Positions 43,180 through 51,516 of a stretch of 64,000 nt of DNA are shown here, one piece after another (the stretch's first letter is position 1; the number at the start of each line of letters is the position of its first letter). The stretch comes from Chloroflexota bacterium (GTDB taxonomy: Bacteria > Chloroflexota > Anaerolineae > Anaerolineales > Villigracilaceae): the NCBI GenBank assembly GCA_016191845.1, contig JACPVF010000015.1, forward strand, positions 248,001-312,000. The letters run 5' to 3'. A program made the translations under genes and the position numbers. The notes under the pieces were generated by a model. That model saw only the letters and a list, made by a program, of their open reading frames with translations, made no database searches and had not been told where the DNA came from.

Positions 43180-45319
43180 AGGTCACTCCCTCCCCTGCTT
43201 TGCTCCAACGGTTGAAGAGCGAAACGAAGACCATCAGGATGATGACGGCGATGATGTTGATGACCGCCGAGACGGCGAACTGTCCGCCGTTGGGGCCGAA
43301 TCCGCTGTTGGGGTTGAAGACGTTATACGATAGCGTGGCCAGGGTCGCGTCCTGGAAGTAGAAGGTTTGGAACAGGTAGAACTGATTGAAGGCGAAGATG
43401 CCGCGCACGATCAGGGCAGGGACCAGCAAAGGCTGGAGCAACGGCCAAATCACCGAACGGAAGGTCTGCCACGGGGTGGCCCCATCGATGGCTGCGGCGT
43501 CCAGCACGTCCTGCGGGATGGTCTTGAGTCCCGTGGACGCCGCCAGCATCATGAACGGGAATCCGTACCACAGGGCGGGAATCAGGAAGACGATCAGCCA
43601 CAGACTGGTGCCATGATTCACGGCCTGGTCGACCACCGCAAAGAAGGAGGTCGGCCCATATTTTTGAGCGGCCAGGGCCAGCCAGCCCCAATCGGTCATG
43701 AAGATGTTCAACCACATCTGCGCGCCAATCAACTCGGGGATGGCCCACGGCAGGATGAAGAGCGCCTGCCAGAATTTAGAGAGCCGCACGCCGCGCTGCC
43801 AGAGCAGGAGCGCCACGCCCAAGCCCAATCCGCATTGCAACAGGACGGACAGCACCATCCACATTGCGTTGAAAAACAGGATGCTCCAACCGTTGGGACC
43901 GGAGGTGATGTATCTGAAGACGGGCGCGTAGGCGTTCCAGCCGATGAAGTTAACCTGGTTGGCGCGCACGCCGACCTCGAACGGCTGGGCGGGGAGTTGC
44001 CCCGTCAGCCCGCCCGAGATGGCGCGCCATAACCCACCGTGGAATCCATCGCGGATGGAGGTGGCGTTGAAGTCAGTCAGCGAGATGCCGATCTGGAAGA
44101 GAAGCGGGATGAGCGTCAGCAGGGCAAAGGCGATCAATCCGGGCACCAGCCAGGGCAGGGCGCGGCGTGTGTCTGTTTTTGCGTAGACCTTTGCGGACTT
44201 GCGCGCCCGCCACCCATCCACGACGGGCTGCCAGAGGGTCAGCAGGCCCTCGCCCGCCGAGAGAGCCAGCGGCGCGGTGACGATCAGGATGTATTGCGGC
44301 CACTTGGTGCGCCAGACCAGCAGCACCACCAGTTCGAGCAGCAGCCAGACGCCGAAGACACTTTCCTTCTTCGACATTCGGCTGAAACCCACCACCGCCA
44401 GGAAGGCGATGAGCGTATCGGCCAGAAAGAGGAAAGCGTGGTTCTGGTCCCACGGCACGGACATGCTCAACCAGGCCAACTGCTGCCAGACGGGGTAACC
44501 CGCGCTATCCACGTTGGGGTTGGTGGTGGTATAGCGGACGGCGTCCAGCGTCTCTTGCAAGCGTGCGATGGGATTGGGCCACAGGTAAGGATTGGCGGCA
44601 AAGAAAACAGCAATGGATAGCAGGCCCCAGGTCAGGACCTTGCCCAACAGGCGGATACGCTGTTTGGGATCCGCTAGCGCGCTGCGTTGGGTGTAGAGCC
44701 AGTCGAGCAGGATGGCGAACCCGACCGTGCCGTGCAGGAACTTGGTATCGGCGGCCAGCCCGAGCAGGATCGCAGAGGCGACCATCCATCCGTTGGATGG
44801 TTTCCGTTTGTATTGGATATAGGCCAGAACCGTCCCCAAGCTGAGCAGGGAGGCCAGCCCGTCGAGCATGACCTGACTGGTGTATTTGATCGTGAAGCTG
44901 TGGATGGCCAGCATGAACCCGCCCAGCGGGTTGACCAGCGCCAGCAGGAAGGCCGTCAGCGTGCCGAAGAGGGCCGCCTCGGTTCGAGCGGCGTGGAGCT
45001 GGTCTTCGGGCAGGGAGGAGGCAGGCTGGGCCGTGATGGGCACGTCCGCGATGAGGGGTTGTTCGGGCAGGGGCAGCAGCGCGATGGCGTAGGCGATCTT
45101 GGCCAGCGGCGGATGCTCGGGACGGTAGTTCGTGTCAAGGAAGCCGCGCCAGTCGGAGGTCTTGATCAGGTGCGCGAATTGCTGACCCGCGCGCAGGTAA
45201 TCGTCCTCGTCGTAGTCGATGGACAGGAGCGAGGCGGCACGGGCGCGCAGGCTCCAGGCCAGCAGGGTCACTGCAGCTACCAGTAAGAGTCGAAGCAGGA
45301 GGTTAAGCCTTGGGTTCAT
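43172..45319 (-). CDS. Fusion of a GT-C glycosyltransferase (PMT/ArnT-like) and a MalF-type ABC permease
   Basis: One 715-residue ORF with two membrane domains. Residues 1-360 have the GT-C plan: LLSIDYDEDDYLRAGQQFAH with acidic residues in the first outer loop, YRPEHPPLAKIAYA (the HPPL motif of PMT_2 enzymes), MLDGLASLLSLGTVLAYIQY, ILLGLAADTKF and PQYILIVTAPLALSAGEG. A basic linker (370-386) leads to residues 388-715, a MalF-type permease with DAAAIDGATPWQTFRSVIWP as EAA loop. The two parts are normally separate proteins. It overlaps the ureohydrolase gene by 4 nt and the MalG gene by 8 nt, so the frame is under normal operon constraint. Role unknown: perhaps import linked to transfer of a sugar at the membrane. 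Confidence 0.85.
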   Translation of the reverse strand: MNPRLNLLLRLLLVAAVTLLAWSLRARAASLLSIDYDEDDYLRAGQQFAHLIKTSDWRGFLDTNYRPEHPPLAKIAYAIALLPLPEQPLIADVPITAQPASSLPEDQLHAARTEAALFGTLTAFLLALVNPLGGFMLAIHSFTIKYTSQVMLDGLASLLSLGTVLAYIQYKRKPSNGWMVASAILLGLAADTKFLHGTVGFAILLDWLYTQRSALADPKQRIRLLGKVLTWGLLSIAVFFAANPYLWPNPIARLQETLDAVRYTTTNPNVDSAGYPVWQQLAWLSMSVPWDQNHAFLFLADTLIAFLAVVGFSRMSKKESVFGVWLLLELVVLLVWRTKWPQYILIVTAPLALSAGEGLLTLWQPVVDGWRARKSAKVYAKTDTRRALPWLVPGLIAFALLTLIPLLFQIGISLTDFNATSIRDGFHGGLWRAISGGLTGQLPAQPFEVGVRANQVNFIGWNAYAPVFRYITSGPNGWSILFFNAMWMVLSVLLQCGLGLGVALLLWQRGVRLSKFWQALFILPWAIPELIGAQMWLNIFMTDWGWLALAAQKYGPTSFFAVVDQAVNHGTSLWLIVFLIPALWYGFPFMMLAASTGLKTIPQDVLDAAAIDGATPWQTFRSVIWPLLQPLLVPALIVRGIFAFNQFYLFQTFYFQDATLATLSYNVFNPNSGFGPNGGQFAVSAVINIIAVIILMVFVSLFNRWSKAGEGVTYA

Positions 45320-46260
45320 TTTGTCCCTTTCTGAAGGGCCAACAAAGACAGGTATTCAAAGACAACATTGGACGCAAGCACGGAGGTGATGTCGCCGTGA
45401 TCATAAGGCGGAGAGACTTCCACCAGGTCGAAGCCGACCAGGTTCAGGCCGTGTAATCCGCGCACGAGTTGCAGGAGCTGATAACTGGTCAGGCCGCCGA
45501 CCTCGGGTGTGCCCGTGCCGGGCGCGAAGGCGGGATCGGCCGAGTCGATGTCGACGGTGACGTAGGTCGGACCCGTCATGCGCACGTGGATCTCCTCCAG
45601 GATGGCGGGGATGCCCTTCTCCATCACCTCATGGATGGTGATGGTGCGCGCCCCCAGCGCGGCAGCTTCGGCGTAATCGTTCGCACCGCTGACGGGTCCG
45701 CGAATGCCAACTTGCACATACTCGCCTTTGCGGATCAGTCCCTCCTGCAGTGCGTAGCGGAAGGGCGTGCCGTGGCTGTATGGCACGGCTGGAAACTCGG
45801 CCTCCCAGGTGTCGAGATGCGCGTCCACGTGGACGAGGGAGAGTGGTCCGTGTTTTTTTGCGTGGGCGCGCAAGAGCGGTAGCGCGATGGAGTGATCGCC
45901 GCCCAGGGTGATGAGAGTCGTCCCCGTTTCGATGAACCCGCTGGCGGTTTCAGCGATGGCCTGCATGGTATGCTCGATGGAGGTCGGCACCACCGAGACG
46001 TCGCCATAGTCCACCACGTTGAGTCTTTCGAGCGGCGTGACATTCAACGTGGAGTTGTGTCCCCACAGCAGCAGCGACATCTCGCGGATCTTGCGCGGAC
46101 CGAAGCGCGTGCCGCTGCGATGCGAGGTGGCGCTATCGTACGGCACACCCAGGATGGCGGCGTCCACGTTTTGCAGGTCGCGCGTCACGGGCAGGCGCAT
46201 AAAGGAGGGGATGCCCATGAAGGGTTGCAGGTCGGCTCCAAAGGCAGGGTTTGGGTTCAT
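45316..46260 (-). CDS. speB: Ureohydrolase (agmatinase/arginase family)
   Basis: 314 residues, binuclear Mn enzyme. Metal motifs are LGGDHSIALP, LVHVDAHLDTW and YVTVDIDSADPAFAPGTGTP. SHGTPFRYALQEG and TSHRSGTRFGPRKIREMS match agmatinases and related formimino- or guanidino-acid hydrolases. The gene symbol is the best guess, since substrate choice within the family is hard to call. It is the first gene of a tightly overlapping chain with the fusion protein, MalG permease and prmC. Confidence 0.82.
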   Translation of the reverse strand: MNPNPAFGADLQPFMGIPSFMRLPVTRDLQNVDAAILGVPYDSATSHRSGTRFGPRKIREMSLLLWGHNSTLNVTPLERLNVVDYGDVSVVPTSIEHTMQAIAETASGFIETGTTLITLGGDHSIALPLLRAHAKKHGPLSLVHVDAHLDTWEAEFPAVPYSHGTPFRYALQEGLIRKGEYVQVGIRGPVSGANDYAEAAALGARTITIHEVMEKGIPAILEEIHVRMTGPTYVTVDIDSADPAFAPGTGTPEVGGLTSYQLLQLVRGLHGLNLVGFDLVEVSPPYDHGDITSVLASNVVFEYLSLLALQKGTK

Positions 46261-46276
46261 GGGTCTCCTAAAAAAA

Positions 46277-46345
46277 TCACCACAGAGGGCACTGAGCGCA
46301 CGGACTTTTTAAAGGTCTCGGTGAACTCCGTGATCACTGTGGTGA
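46277..46345. repeat. Intergenic palindromic element (TCACCACAG...CTGTGGTGA)
   Basis: A 69-nt element with perfect 9-nt outer arms; inner blocks CGGACT and CTCCGTG are partly complementary. It shares the plan of the element at 19099-19155. It fills the gap between prfA and the ureohydrolase gene. Confidence 0.65.
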
Positions 46346-46370
46346 AACAGGCACGGGGACTGCGGAGGTT

Positions 46371-47450
46371 TTATTCTTCGTCGTCATCGCCGCCCGTGGC
46401 CGCCAATCGGTCGGCCTCGTCGCGGGTGGAGAGTTCCTCGATGAATTGCTCGATGTCTCCATCCATGACAGCGGGCAGGTTATAGACGGAGAGTCCGATG
46501 CGGTGGTCGGTGACGCGGTTCTGTGGATAATTATACGTGCGAATCTTCTCGGAGCGTTCGCCCGATCCCACCTGCGAGCGGCGGTCGGCTTCCAGCTCCG
46601 CGCGGCGCTTGGCCTCCTCGATCTCGTACAGGCGCGCGCGCAGGATGCTCAGGGCACGCAGTTTGTTCTGCAATTGCGAGCGCTCGTCCTGGCAGGTGAC
46701 GATCATGCCCGTCGGCTTGTGATACAGGCGCACGGCGGTGGAGTTCTTCTGCACGTTCTGGCCGCCTGCGCCCGAGGAGCGGTAGACCTCGATCTCGATG
46801 TCCGAATCGGGGATGTCCACTTCCACGTCGTCCACTTCGGCCAGCACGGCCACGGTGGCAGTGGAAGTGTGGATGCGTCCCTGCGCCTCGGTGGTGGGCA
46901 CGCGCTGCACGCGATGCACGCCCGATTCGTATTTCAACTGCGAGTACGCGCCCTTGCCCTTGACCTCGAAGATGACTTCCTTGTATCCGCCCACGCCGAT
47001 GGCGTTCTCGGACATGATCTCGGTCTTCCAGCGTTTGTCTTCGGCAAAGCGTGTATACATGCGGAACAGGTCCGCGGCGAAGATGGCCGCCTCGTCACCG
47101 CCCGCCCCCGCGCGGATTTCCACGATGACGTTTTTGTCGTCGCGCGGATCCTTGGGAACGAGCAGGGTCTTGATCTCTTTTTCGAGGACTTCGATCTTGG
47201 GAGTAAGGTCATCCACGTCAGCTTTGGCCAGCGCCAGCAGTTCCGCATCGTTCTCGGACTGGAGGATGGCCTGCGCCTCCTCCAGGCTTTTCACCGCCTG
47301 ACGGTATTCCCGCGCCTTGGCGATGAGCGGCTCCAACTCCACGCGCTCCTTGTTGATCTCGGCCGCGCGCTGATAATTCGAACCGACCTCGAGCAGTTCG
47401 CTGCCGAGTTGTTCGTAGCGTTCTTCGATACCTTGCAATTTGTCGAGCAT
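46371..47450 (-). CDS. prfA: Peptide chain release factor 1
   Basis: 359 residues, terminates at UAA and UAG. The stop-codon-reading tripeptide is P-T-T (185-187, in [16 protein letters not shown]), fitting the RF1 PxT rule. GGQ lies at 229-231 in [12 protein letters not shown], and [13 protein letters not shown] follows. The C-terminus is acidic. It begins the minus-strand chain leading to prmC. Confidence 0.96.
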   Translation of the reverse strand: MLDKLQGIEERYEQLGSELLEVGSNYQRAAEINKERVELEPLIAKAREYRQAVKSLEEAQAILQSENDAELLALAKADVDDLTPKIEVLEKEIKTLLVPKDPRDDKNVIVEIRAGAGGDEAAIFAADLFRMYTRFAEDKRWKTEIMSENAIGVGGYKEVIFEVKGKGAYSQLKYESGVHRVQRVPTTEAQGRIHTSTATVAVLAEVDDVEVDIPDSDIEIEVYRSSGAGGQNVQKNSTAVRLYHKPTGMIVTCQDERSQLQNKLRALSILRARLYEIEEAKRRAELEADRRSQVGSGERSEKIRTYNYPQNRVTDHRIGLSVYNLPAVMDGDIEQFIEELSTRDEADRLAATGGDDDEE

Positions 47451-47490
47451 ACAAAACCTTTTTGCAGCATCATGCGCCGCGTGAAATGAC

Positions 47491-47518
47491 AGAATAAAGC
47501 GCGGCCTCTTTGCCGCGC
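47491..47518 (-). terminator. Terminator after the crcB/DUF190 genes
   Basis: On the minus strand GCGCGGC pairs with GCCGCGC over a 6-nt loop, followed by TTTATTCT. It ends the uvrC operon just before prfA. Confidence 0.75.
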
Positions 47519-47538
47519 GGACAGATTATACCAGAGGG

Positions 47539-47886
47539 CTAACGAGCGACTTGGCCGCCGCGATAGATGCGCACTTGCACCTTCTCGGTGGTCGCCAGCA
47601 TGCCGCGTTGGATATGGCTCTCGGCGAAGGCCAGAAAGGCCTCGATCTTCTCCGCGCTGTCGACGATCTCGACCACGATGGGCAGATCCTCGGACAGGCG
47701 CTCGATCTTGAAGGTGTGAATGATCTTCGAGTGTGCACCGAAGCCCATCATCCCGCGCAGGACGGTGGCGCCCGCCATCCCGCGCTGTTTGGCCTGGACC
47801 ACCAGCCACTCGTACAGCGGCTTGCCATCCAGCTTATCGCTTTCGCCGATGAAGATGCGCAGCAGCACGGATTCTTCAGGGAGCAT
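47539..47886 (-). CDS. DUF190 protein linked to the fluoride exporter
   Basis: 115 residues, ferredoxin-like alpha/beta fold of the PII-related DUF190 family. ESVLLRIFIGESDKLDGKPL, YEWLVVQAKQRGMAGATVLR and MMGFGAHSKIIHT are typical. Start ATG 47886 has GGAGGT 6 nt upstream, better than the in-frame start at 47904. It lies 2 nt after crcB. DUF190 genes commonly neighbour crcB, so a role in regulating fluoride export is likely but inferred. Confidence 0.9.
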   Translation of the reverse strand: MLPEESVLLRIFIGESDKLDGKPLYEWLVVQAKQRGMAGATVLRGMMGFGAHSKIIHTFKIERLSEDLPIVVEIVDSAEKIEAFLAFAESHIQRGMLATTEKVQVRIYRGGQVAR

Positions 47887-47888
47887 GG

Positions 47889-48272
47889 CTACCTCCAGAT
47901 CCAATAGGCCAAGGTCCGCCCAAGCCAGACCGCGCCCAATCCGAGCACGATCTGGAGGGTCAAGTTGGTCAGGGCAGAGAAGACCTCATTGTCGCGGAAC
48001 AGATTGAAGGTCTCGTTGCTGAAGGTGGAGAAGGTGGTGAATCCACCCAGCACGCCGACGAAGACCAGCGCGCGTGTCTCGGGTGTGAACACACCGCGCA
48101 CGTCCGCCAGTTGTGAGAGGAATCCGATCACGAGACATCCCAACAGGTTGACGGCCAGCGTCCCGAACGGAAATCCCGCGCTGGCAGTGACCTGCTGAAC
48201 CCATCCGCTGACCCAATACCGCAGGACCGATCCGACGAACCCGCCGACCCCCACCAGGAGTGCCTTGTTCAC
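47889..48272 (-). CDS. crcB: Fluoride ion exporter CrcB/Fluc
   Basis: 127 residues with four membrane helices. GGFVGSVLRYWVSGW, PFGTLAVNLLGCLVIGFLS and VGVLGGFTTFSTFSNETF are the Fluc signatures, including the Asn and Phe residues of the pore. It starts with GTG. It acts as a dual-topology dimer expelling fluoride. It is the fourth gene of an operon starting at uvrC, and no crcB fluoride riboswitch precedes it. Confidence 0.94.
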   Translation of the reverse strand: MNKALLVGVGGFVGSVLRYWVSGWVQQVTASAGFPFGTLAVNLLGCLVIGFLSQLADVRGVFTPETRALVFVGVLGGFTTFSTFSNETFNLFRDNEVFSALTNLTLQIVLGLGAVWLGRTLAYWIWR

Positions 48273-48274
48273 CG

Positions 48275-48385
48275 TTAATTGACGAAGAGCGACAAAACCA
48301 TCGAGAGCAGGACGAGCAGGGAGATGACCGCGAATACGATCTGGGCGGTGCTGATCTTGGGTTTAGAGGACTTGCTTTTTGTCAT
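48275..48385 (-). CDS. Small single-pass membrane protein (36 residues)
   Basis: ATG at 48385, stop at 48275. A basic N-terminus, MTKSKSSKPKISTAQ, is followed by one hydrophobic helix of about 17 residues (IVFAVISLLVLLSMVLS) and a short tail. AAAGG lies 8 nt before the ATG. It starts 1 nt after the response regulator and ends 2 nt before crcB, so it fits the operon exactly. Family unknown. Confidence 0.7.
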   Translation of the reverse strand: MTKSKSSKPKISTAQIVFAVISLLVLLSMVLSLFVN

Positions 48386-48386
48386 T

Positions 48387-48770
48387 CTAGGAACCTTTCT
48401 GGTGTTTTCTGAACGCGTCCCCCAACACGCGCTCCAATTCTTCGAGGGTCACGGGCTTGGTCACGTACCCGTCTGCACCGATGGCCATGGCCCGGTCGAC
48501 GGTAACATCGGCAGCCTCGGATGAAAGCATGACCACGGGCAGACCCTTCCAGGCCTGGTTGCGGCGCACGAATTCCAGCATGTCGAGGCCGGTCACCTCG
48601 GGCATGTTGATGTCCAGGATCAGGGCGTCGGGTTTGCGGCCCGAAAGCAGGGTACGCGCGGCCGAGCGCGCGTTCAGGAACGAGACCGATTCGCAGTCGA
48701 GCAGCTTCAACATCAGCCCGACCGCCCGCGCCATTTCCTCGTCATCATCCACGATCCAGACTTGTTTCAT
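48387..48770 (-). CDS. Stand-alone response-regulator receiver protein
   Basis: 127 residues, REC domain only. The acidic pair is in WIVDDDEEMARAVG, the phospho-acceptor Asp in ALILDINMPEVTG, the Ser in VVMLSSEAADV and the Lys in YVTKPVTLEEL. No output domain. It overlaps uvrC by 4 nt and no histidine kinase is near. It may relay a signal to a partner protein. Confidence 0.9.
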   Translation of the reverse strand: MKQVWIVDDDEEMARAVGLMLKLLDCESVSFLNARSAARTLLSGRKPDALILDINMPEVTGLDMLEFVRRNQAWKGLPVVMLSSEAADVTVDRAMAIGADGYVTKPVTLEELERVLGDAFRKHQKGS

Positions 48771-50644
48771 TCCAGGTTTGCCTTTACGCTTTCGGCGGCA
48801 GCCAGGTTCATGCCTGGCACCGCTGCCAATTCTTCGATGCTTGCGCCTCTAATCTTATCCACAGAACCGAAATGTTTCAAGAGCGCCTTGCGCCGCGCAG
48901 GACCAATGCTGGGGATCGAATCCAGAATGGAAGCCATTCCCTGCTTCGAGCGGCGGGCGCGATGGGCGGTGATGCCGAAACGGTGCGCCTCGTCGCGGAT
49001 GCGCTGCACGAGATAGAGTCCTTGCGAGTGGCGCGGAAGCAGCAGCGAGTTCGAACGGTGCGGGAAGAAGATCTCCTCCTCCTGCTTGGCCAGTCCCACG
49101 ACGGGGACCTGGTCGGCCAGCCCGAAGTTTTCCAGCACCTTGACGGCCCGCCCAAGCTGGCCCTTACCACCGTCGATGATGATCAGGTCGGGCAGGAAGG
49201 AGAACGAGGCATCGGGTTTCTTGGCCCCTGGAGTGGACTCCGTTTGTTGGCCGCCCTGCCAGCGGCGGAAGCGGCGGGTCAGCATCTCTTCCATCGAGGC
49301 GAAATCGTCGGGCGCACCGATGCTGGTGCTGTCGATGTTGAATTTGCGATACAGTTTTTTATCGGGCACACCCTGGGTGAAGACCACCATCGAACCAACC
49401 GTGGCTACGCCCTGCGTGTGAGACACATCGTAGCACTCGATGCGATTGGGCGGCGCGGACAGGTTCAGCGCGGATTGCAATTCGGCCAGCGCGGTCTCCT
49501 GCTTGTGGGTGTCGGCCTCCCACTGGGCACGCAGCGCGGAGAGCGTCTCGGTGGCGTTCTCTGCTGCCATCTTGACCAACTCCTGCGGCTGACCTTCCTT
49601 CGGGACGAAGAATTCCATCTTCTTGCCGCCGCGCTTCGACCGGAGCCACTCGCCGATGATCTTGGTCTCTTCGATCTCCTGGGGCAGCATCACCTGTTCG
49701 GGGACGCTGGCGGCCTCGGTGTAAAACTGCTTGATGAACTCGGACATCACCTCGTTGTCGGCGCTGTCTTCGGTGCCTTCCAGAATGAAATATTCGCGGC
49801 CGATCAGTTTTCCATTGCGGATGAAGAAGATCTGCACGCAGGCTTCGCCATTGTTACGCGCCATGGCCAGTACGTCCGAGTCCTTGTAATCGCTGGCGAA
49901 GACGATCTTCTGCCGCTCGATGATGGACTGGATGGCCTTGAGCTGGTCTCGCACGGCGGCAGCCTTCTCGAAGCGTAACTCCTCGGCGGCCTTCTCCATG
50001 TCGCTTTGCAGGCGGACCACGATCTCGTCGCTGTGTCCGCTCAGAAAATCCATCAGGTCCGAGATCATCTGACGGTACTGGGCCTGGTCCACGGCGCCGA
50101 TGCAGGGCGCGCTGCACAATTTGATGTCATAGTACAGGCAGGCACGTTTGTCGAGGCCGGTGATCTCGCGGTCGCAGGTCAGGTAGGGGAAGACCTTACG
50201 CAGCACGTCCAGGGTCTGGTACACGGCCCAGGCCGAAGTGTACGGACCGAAATAACGTGAGCCGTCCTTCTCGTCCATCTGGCGCGTGACTGTCACCTTG
50301 GGGAAGGGCTCGTTCCAGTGGACCTTGATGTATGGGTAGCGCTTGTCATCTTTGAGACGGATGTTGTACTTCGGCCGGTGCTTCTTGATCAGGTTCATCT
50401 CGAGGATCAGCGCCTCGAGTTCCGAGCCGACGACGATCCACTCGATGTGGGCGATCTCGCGCACCAGGCGGCGGGTCTTGTTATCGTGGCTGGCGTCCGC
50501 GTGGAAATACGACCGCACACGGTTCTTCAGGCTGATGGCCTTGCCGACGTAGATGATCGTCCCCTCGGCGTTCTTCATCAGGTAACAGCCCGGTTTGGCG
50601 GGCAGGGTTTTGAGGATGCCCTGGATGTGCTCGGAGATTTCCAT
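48767..50644 (-). CDS. uvrC: Excinuclease ABC subunit C
   Basis: 625 residues. GIY-YIG nuclease domain (about 12-95: PGCYLMKNAEGTIIYVGKA), UVR motif (about 200-235), RNase H-like domain with CYDVSHTQGVATVGSMVVF and DLIIIDGGKGQLG, then a helix-hairpin-helix end (IGPARRKALLKHFGSV). It makes both incisions in nucleotide-excision repair. It leads an operon with the response regulator, small membrane protein, crcB and DUF190. Confidence 0.96.
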   Translation of the reverse strand: MEISEHIQGILKTLPAKPGCYLMKNAEGTIIYVGKAISLKNRVRSYFHADASHDNKTRRLVREIAHIEWIVVGSELEALILEMNLIKKHRPKYNIRLKDDKRYPYIKVHWNEPFPKVTVTRQMDEKDGSRYFGPYTSAWAVYQTLDVLRKVFPYLTCDREITGLDKRACLYYDIKLCSAPCIGAVDQAQYRQMISDLMDFLSGHSDEIVVRLQSDMEKAAEELRFEKAAAVRDQLKAIQSIIERQKIVFASDYKDSDVLAMARNNGEACVQIFFIRNGKLIGREYFILEGTEDSADNEVMSEFIKQFYTEAASVPEQVMLPQEIEETKIIGEWLRSKRGGKKMEFFVPKEGQPQELVKMAAENATETLSALRAQWEADTHKQETALAELQSALNLSAPPNRIECYDVSHTQGVATVGSMVVFTQGVPDKKLYRKFNIDSTSIGAPDDFASMEEMLTRRFRRWQGGQQTESTPGAKKPDASFSFLPDLIIIDGGKGQLGRAVKVLENFGLADQVPVVGLAKQEEEIFFPHRSNSLLLPRHSQGLYLVQRIRDEAHRFGITAHRARRSKQGMASILDSIPSIGPARRKALLKHFGSVDKIRGASIEELAAVPGMNLAAAESVKANLE

Positions 50645-50690
50645 ACAGGGGAGTATTTTACCCGATGCGGCCCGTCTCCCAAGTTTCCTG

Positions 50691-50718
50691 TTGACTTTGT
50701 CCCTGTTGGGGCTACAAT
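50691..50718 (+). promoter_or_regulatory. Promoter of the Yip1-domain gene
   Basis: TTGACT (50691-50696), 16 nt, TACAAT (50713-50718). AAGGAG follows at 50736, 6 nt before the ATG. Confidence 0.75.
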
Positions 50719-50747
50719 TTTAGTATCACGTATTTAAGGAGAATATC

Positions 50748-51470
50748 ATGTCCGAACTTTCCAACGAACCCGTCATGCCGGTCGGTCCCGAGCCCTTCTT
50801 CAAAATATGGATCAAGGCTTTGACCAAACCCAACGAGCAAACCTTCGCCGAATTGGCGGCCTCTCCCAGTGCCAAAGCCACCACGGGCTATCTGTGGTAT
50901 TTCGTGGCCATGTTGATCCAACTCTTCTTTGCCTCCCTGGTGCCGAACGAGGCTACACGGCGGCTATTGGAACAGTACGGGAGCCAGTATGGAGCGCAGC
51001 TCCCCGTGAGCGGCGGATTCGTCTCGAATCTGATCTCCGCCATCTGCGGCGCGCCGATCATGGCGCTGATCGGAACCCTGTTATTCGCCCTCGGCGTGGC
51101 CCTGATCCAGTGGATTGCCAGGATGTTCGGCGGACGCGGTACCAATGATCAGCTGGTCTATGCCATGTCGGCCATCGTTTCGCCATTTGCGCTGGTCAGC
51201 ACTGTGTTGGGCCTGTTGGGAGCCATTCCGTTTGTCGGCCTATGCTTCAGCTTGATCAGCCTGTTGGCTGCCATCTACATCATTGTTCTGGAAGTCATGG
51301 CGGTCAAGGGTGTCAATCAGTTCGGCTGGGGACAGGCGTTGGGCTCCTTCTTCATCCCTGCGCTGGCTTTTGCCTGTTTGTGTGCCTGCTTGGTGGGTGG
51401 GACCATTGCTTTGATTGGCCCTGTCATCGGAGACACGTTCCGTCAAATCCAACAAGGCCTGGGCCAATAA
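50748..51470 (+). CDS. Yip1-domain membrane protein
   Basis: 240 residues. A soluble N-terminus (1-45) includes FFKIWIKALTKPNEQTFAEL, then five or six hydrophobic segments with the Yip1-like pattern ending in EVMAVKGVNQFGWGQALGSF. Bacterial Yip1 proteins have no settled function. Monocistronic, with its own promoter and terminator. Confidence 0.8.
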   Translation: MSELSNEPVMPVGPEPFFKIWIKALTKPNEQTFAELAASPSAKATTGYLWYFVAMLIQLFFASLVPNEATRRLLEQYGSQYGAQLPVSGGFVSNLISAICGAPIMALIGTLLFALGVALIQWIARMFGGRGTNDQLVYAMSAIVSPFALVSTVLGLLGAIPFVGLCFSLISLLAAIYIIVLEVMAVKGVNQFGWGQALGSFFIPALAFACLCACLVGGTIALIGPVIGDTFRQIQQGLGQ

Positions 51471-51479
51471 GATCATCGA

Positions 51480-51513
51480 AAAAATGCCTCCCGATAAACG
51501 GGAGGCATTTTTG
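51480..51513. terminator. Bidirectional terminator
   Basis: AAAATGCCTCCCG and CGGGAGGCATTTTT form a 13-bp stem with loop ATAAA. A-rich and T-rich flanks let it serve both the Yip1 gene and the convergent kinase gene. Confidence 0.92.
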
Positions 51514-51516
51514 ATT

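Noticed and set aside
48386-48500. Fluoride (crcB) riboswitch before the crcB region
   Set aside because: This stretch is coding sequence of the receiver gene, and no riboswitch core pattern was found.
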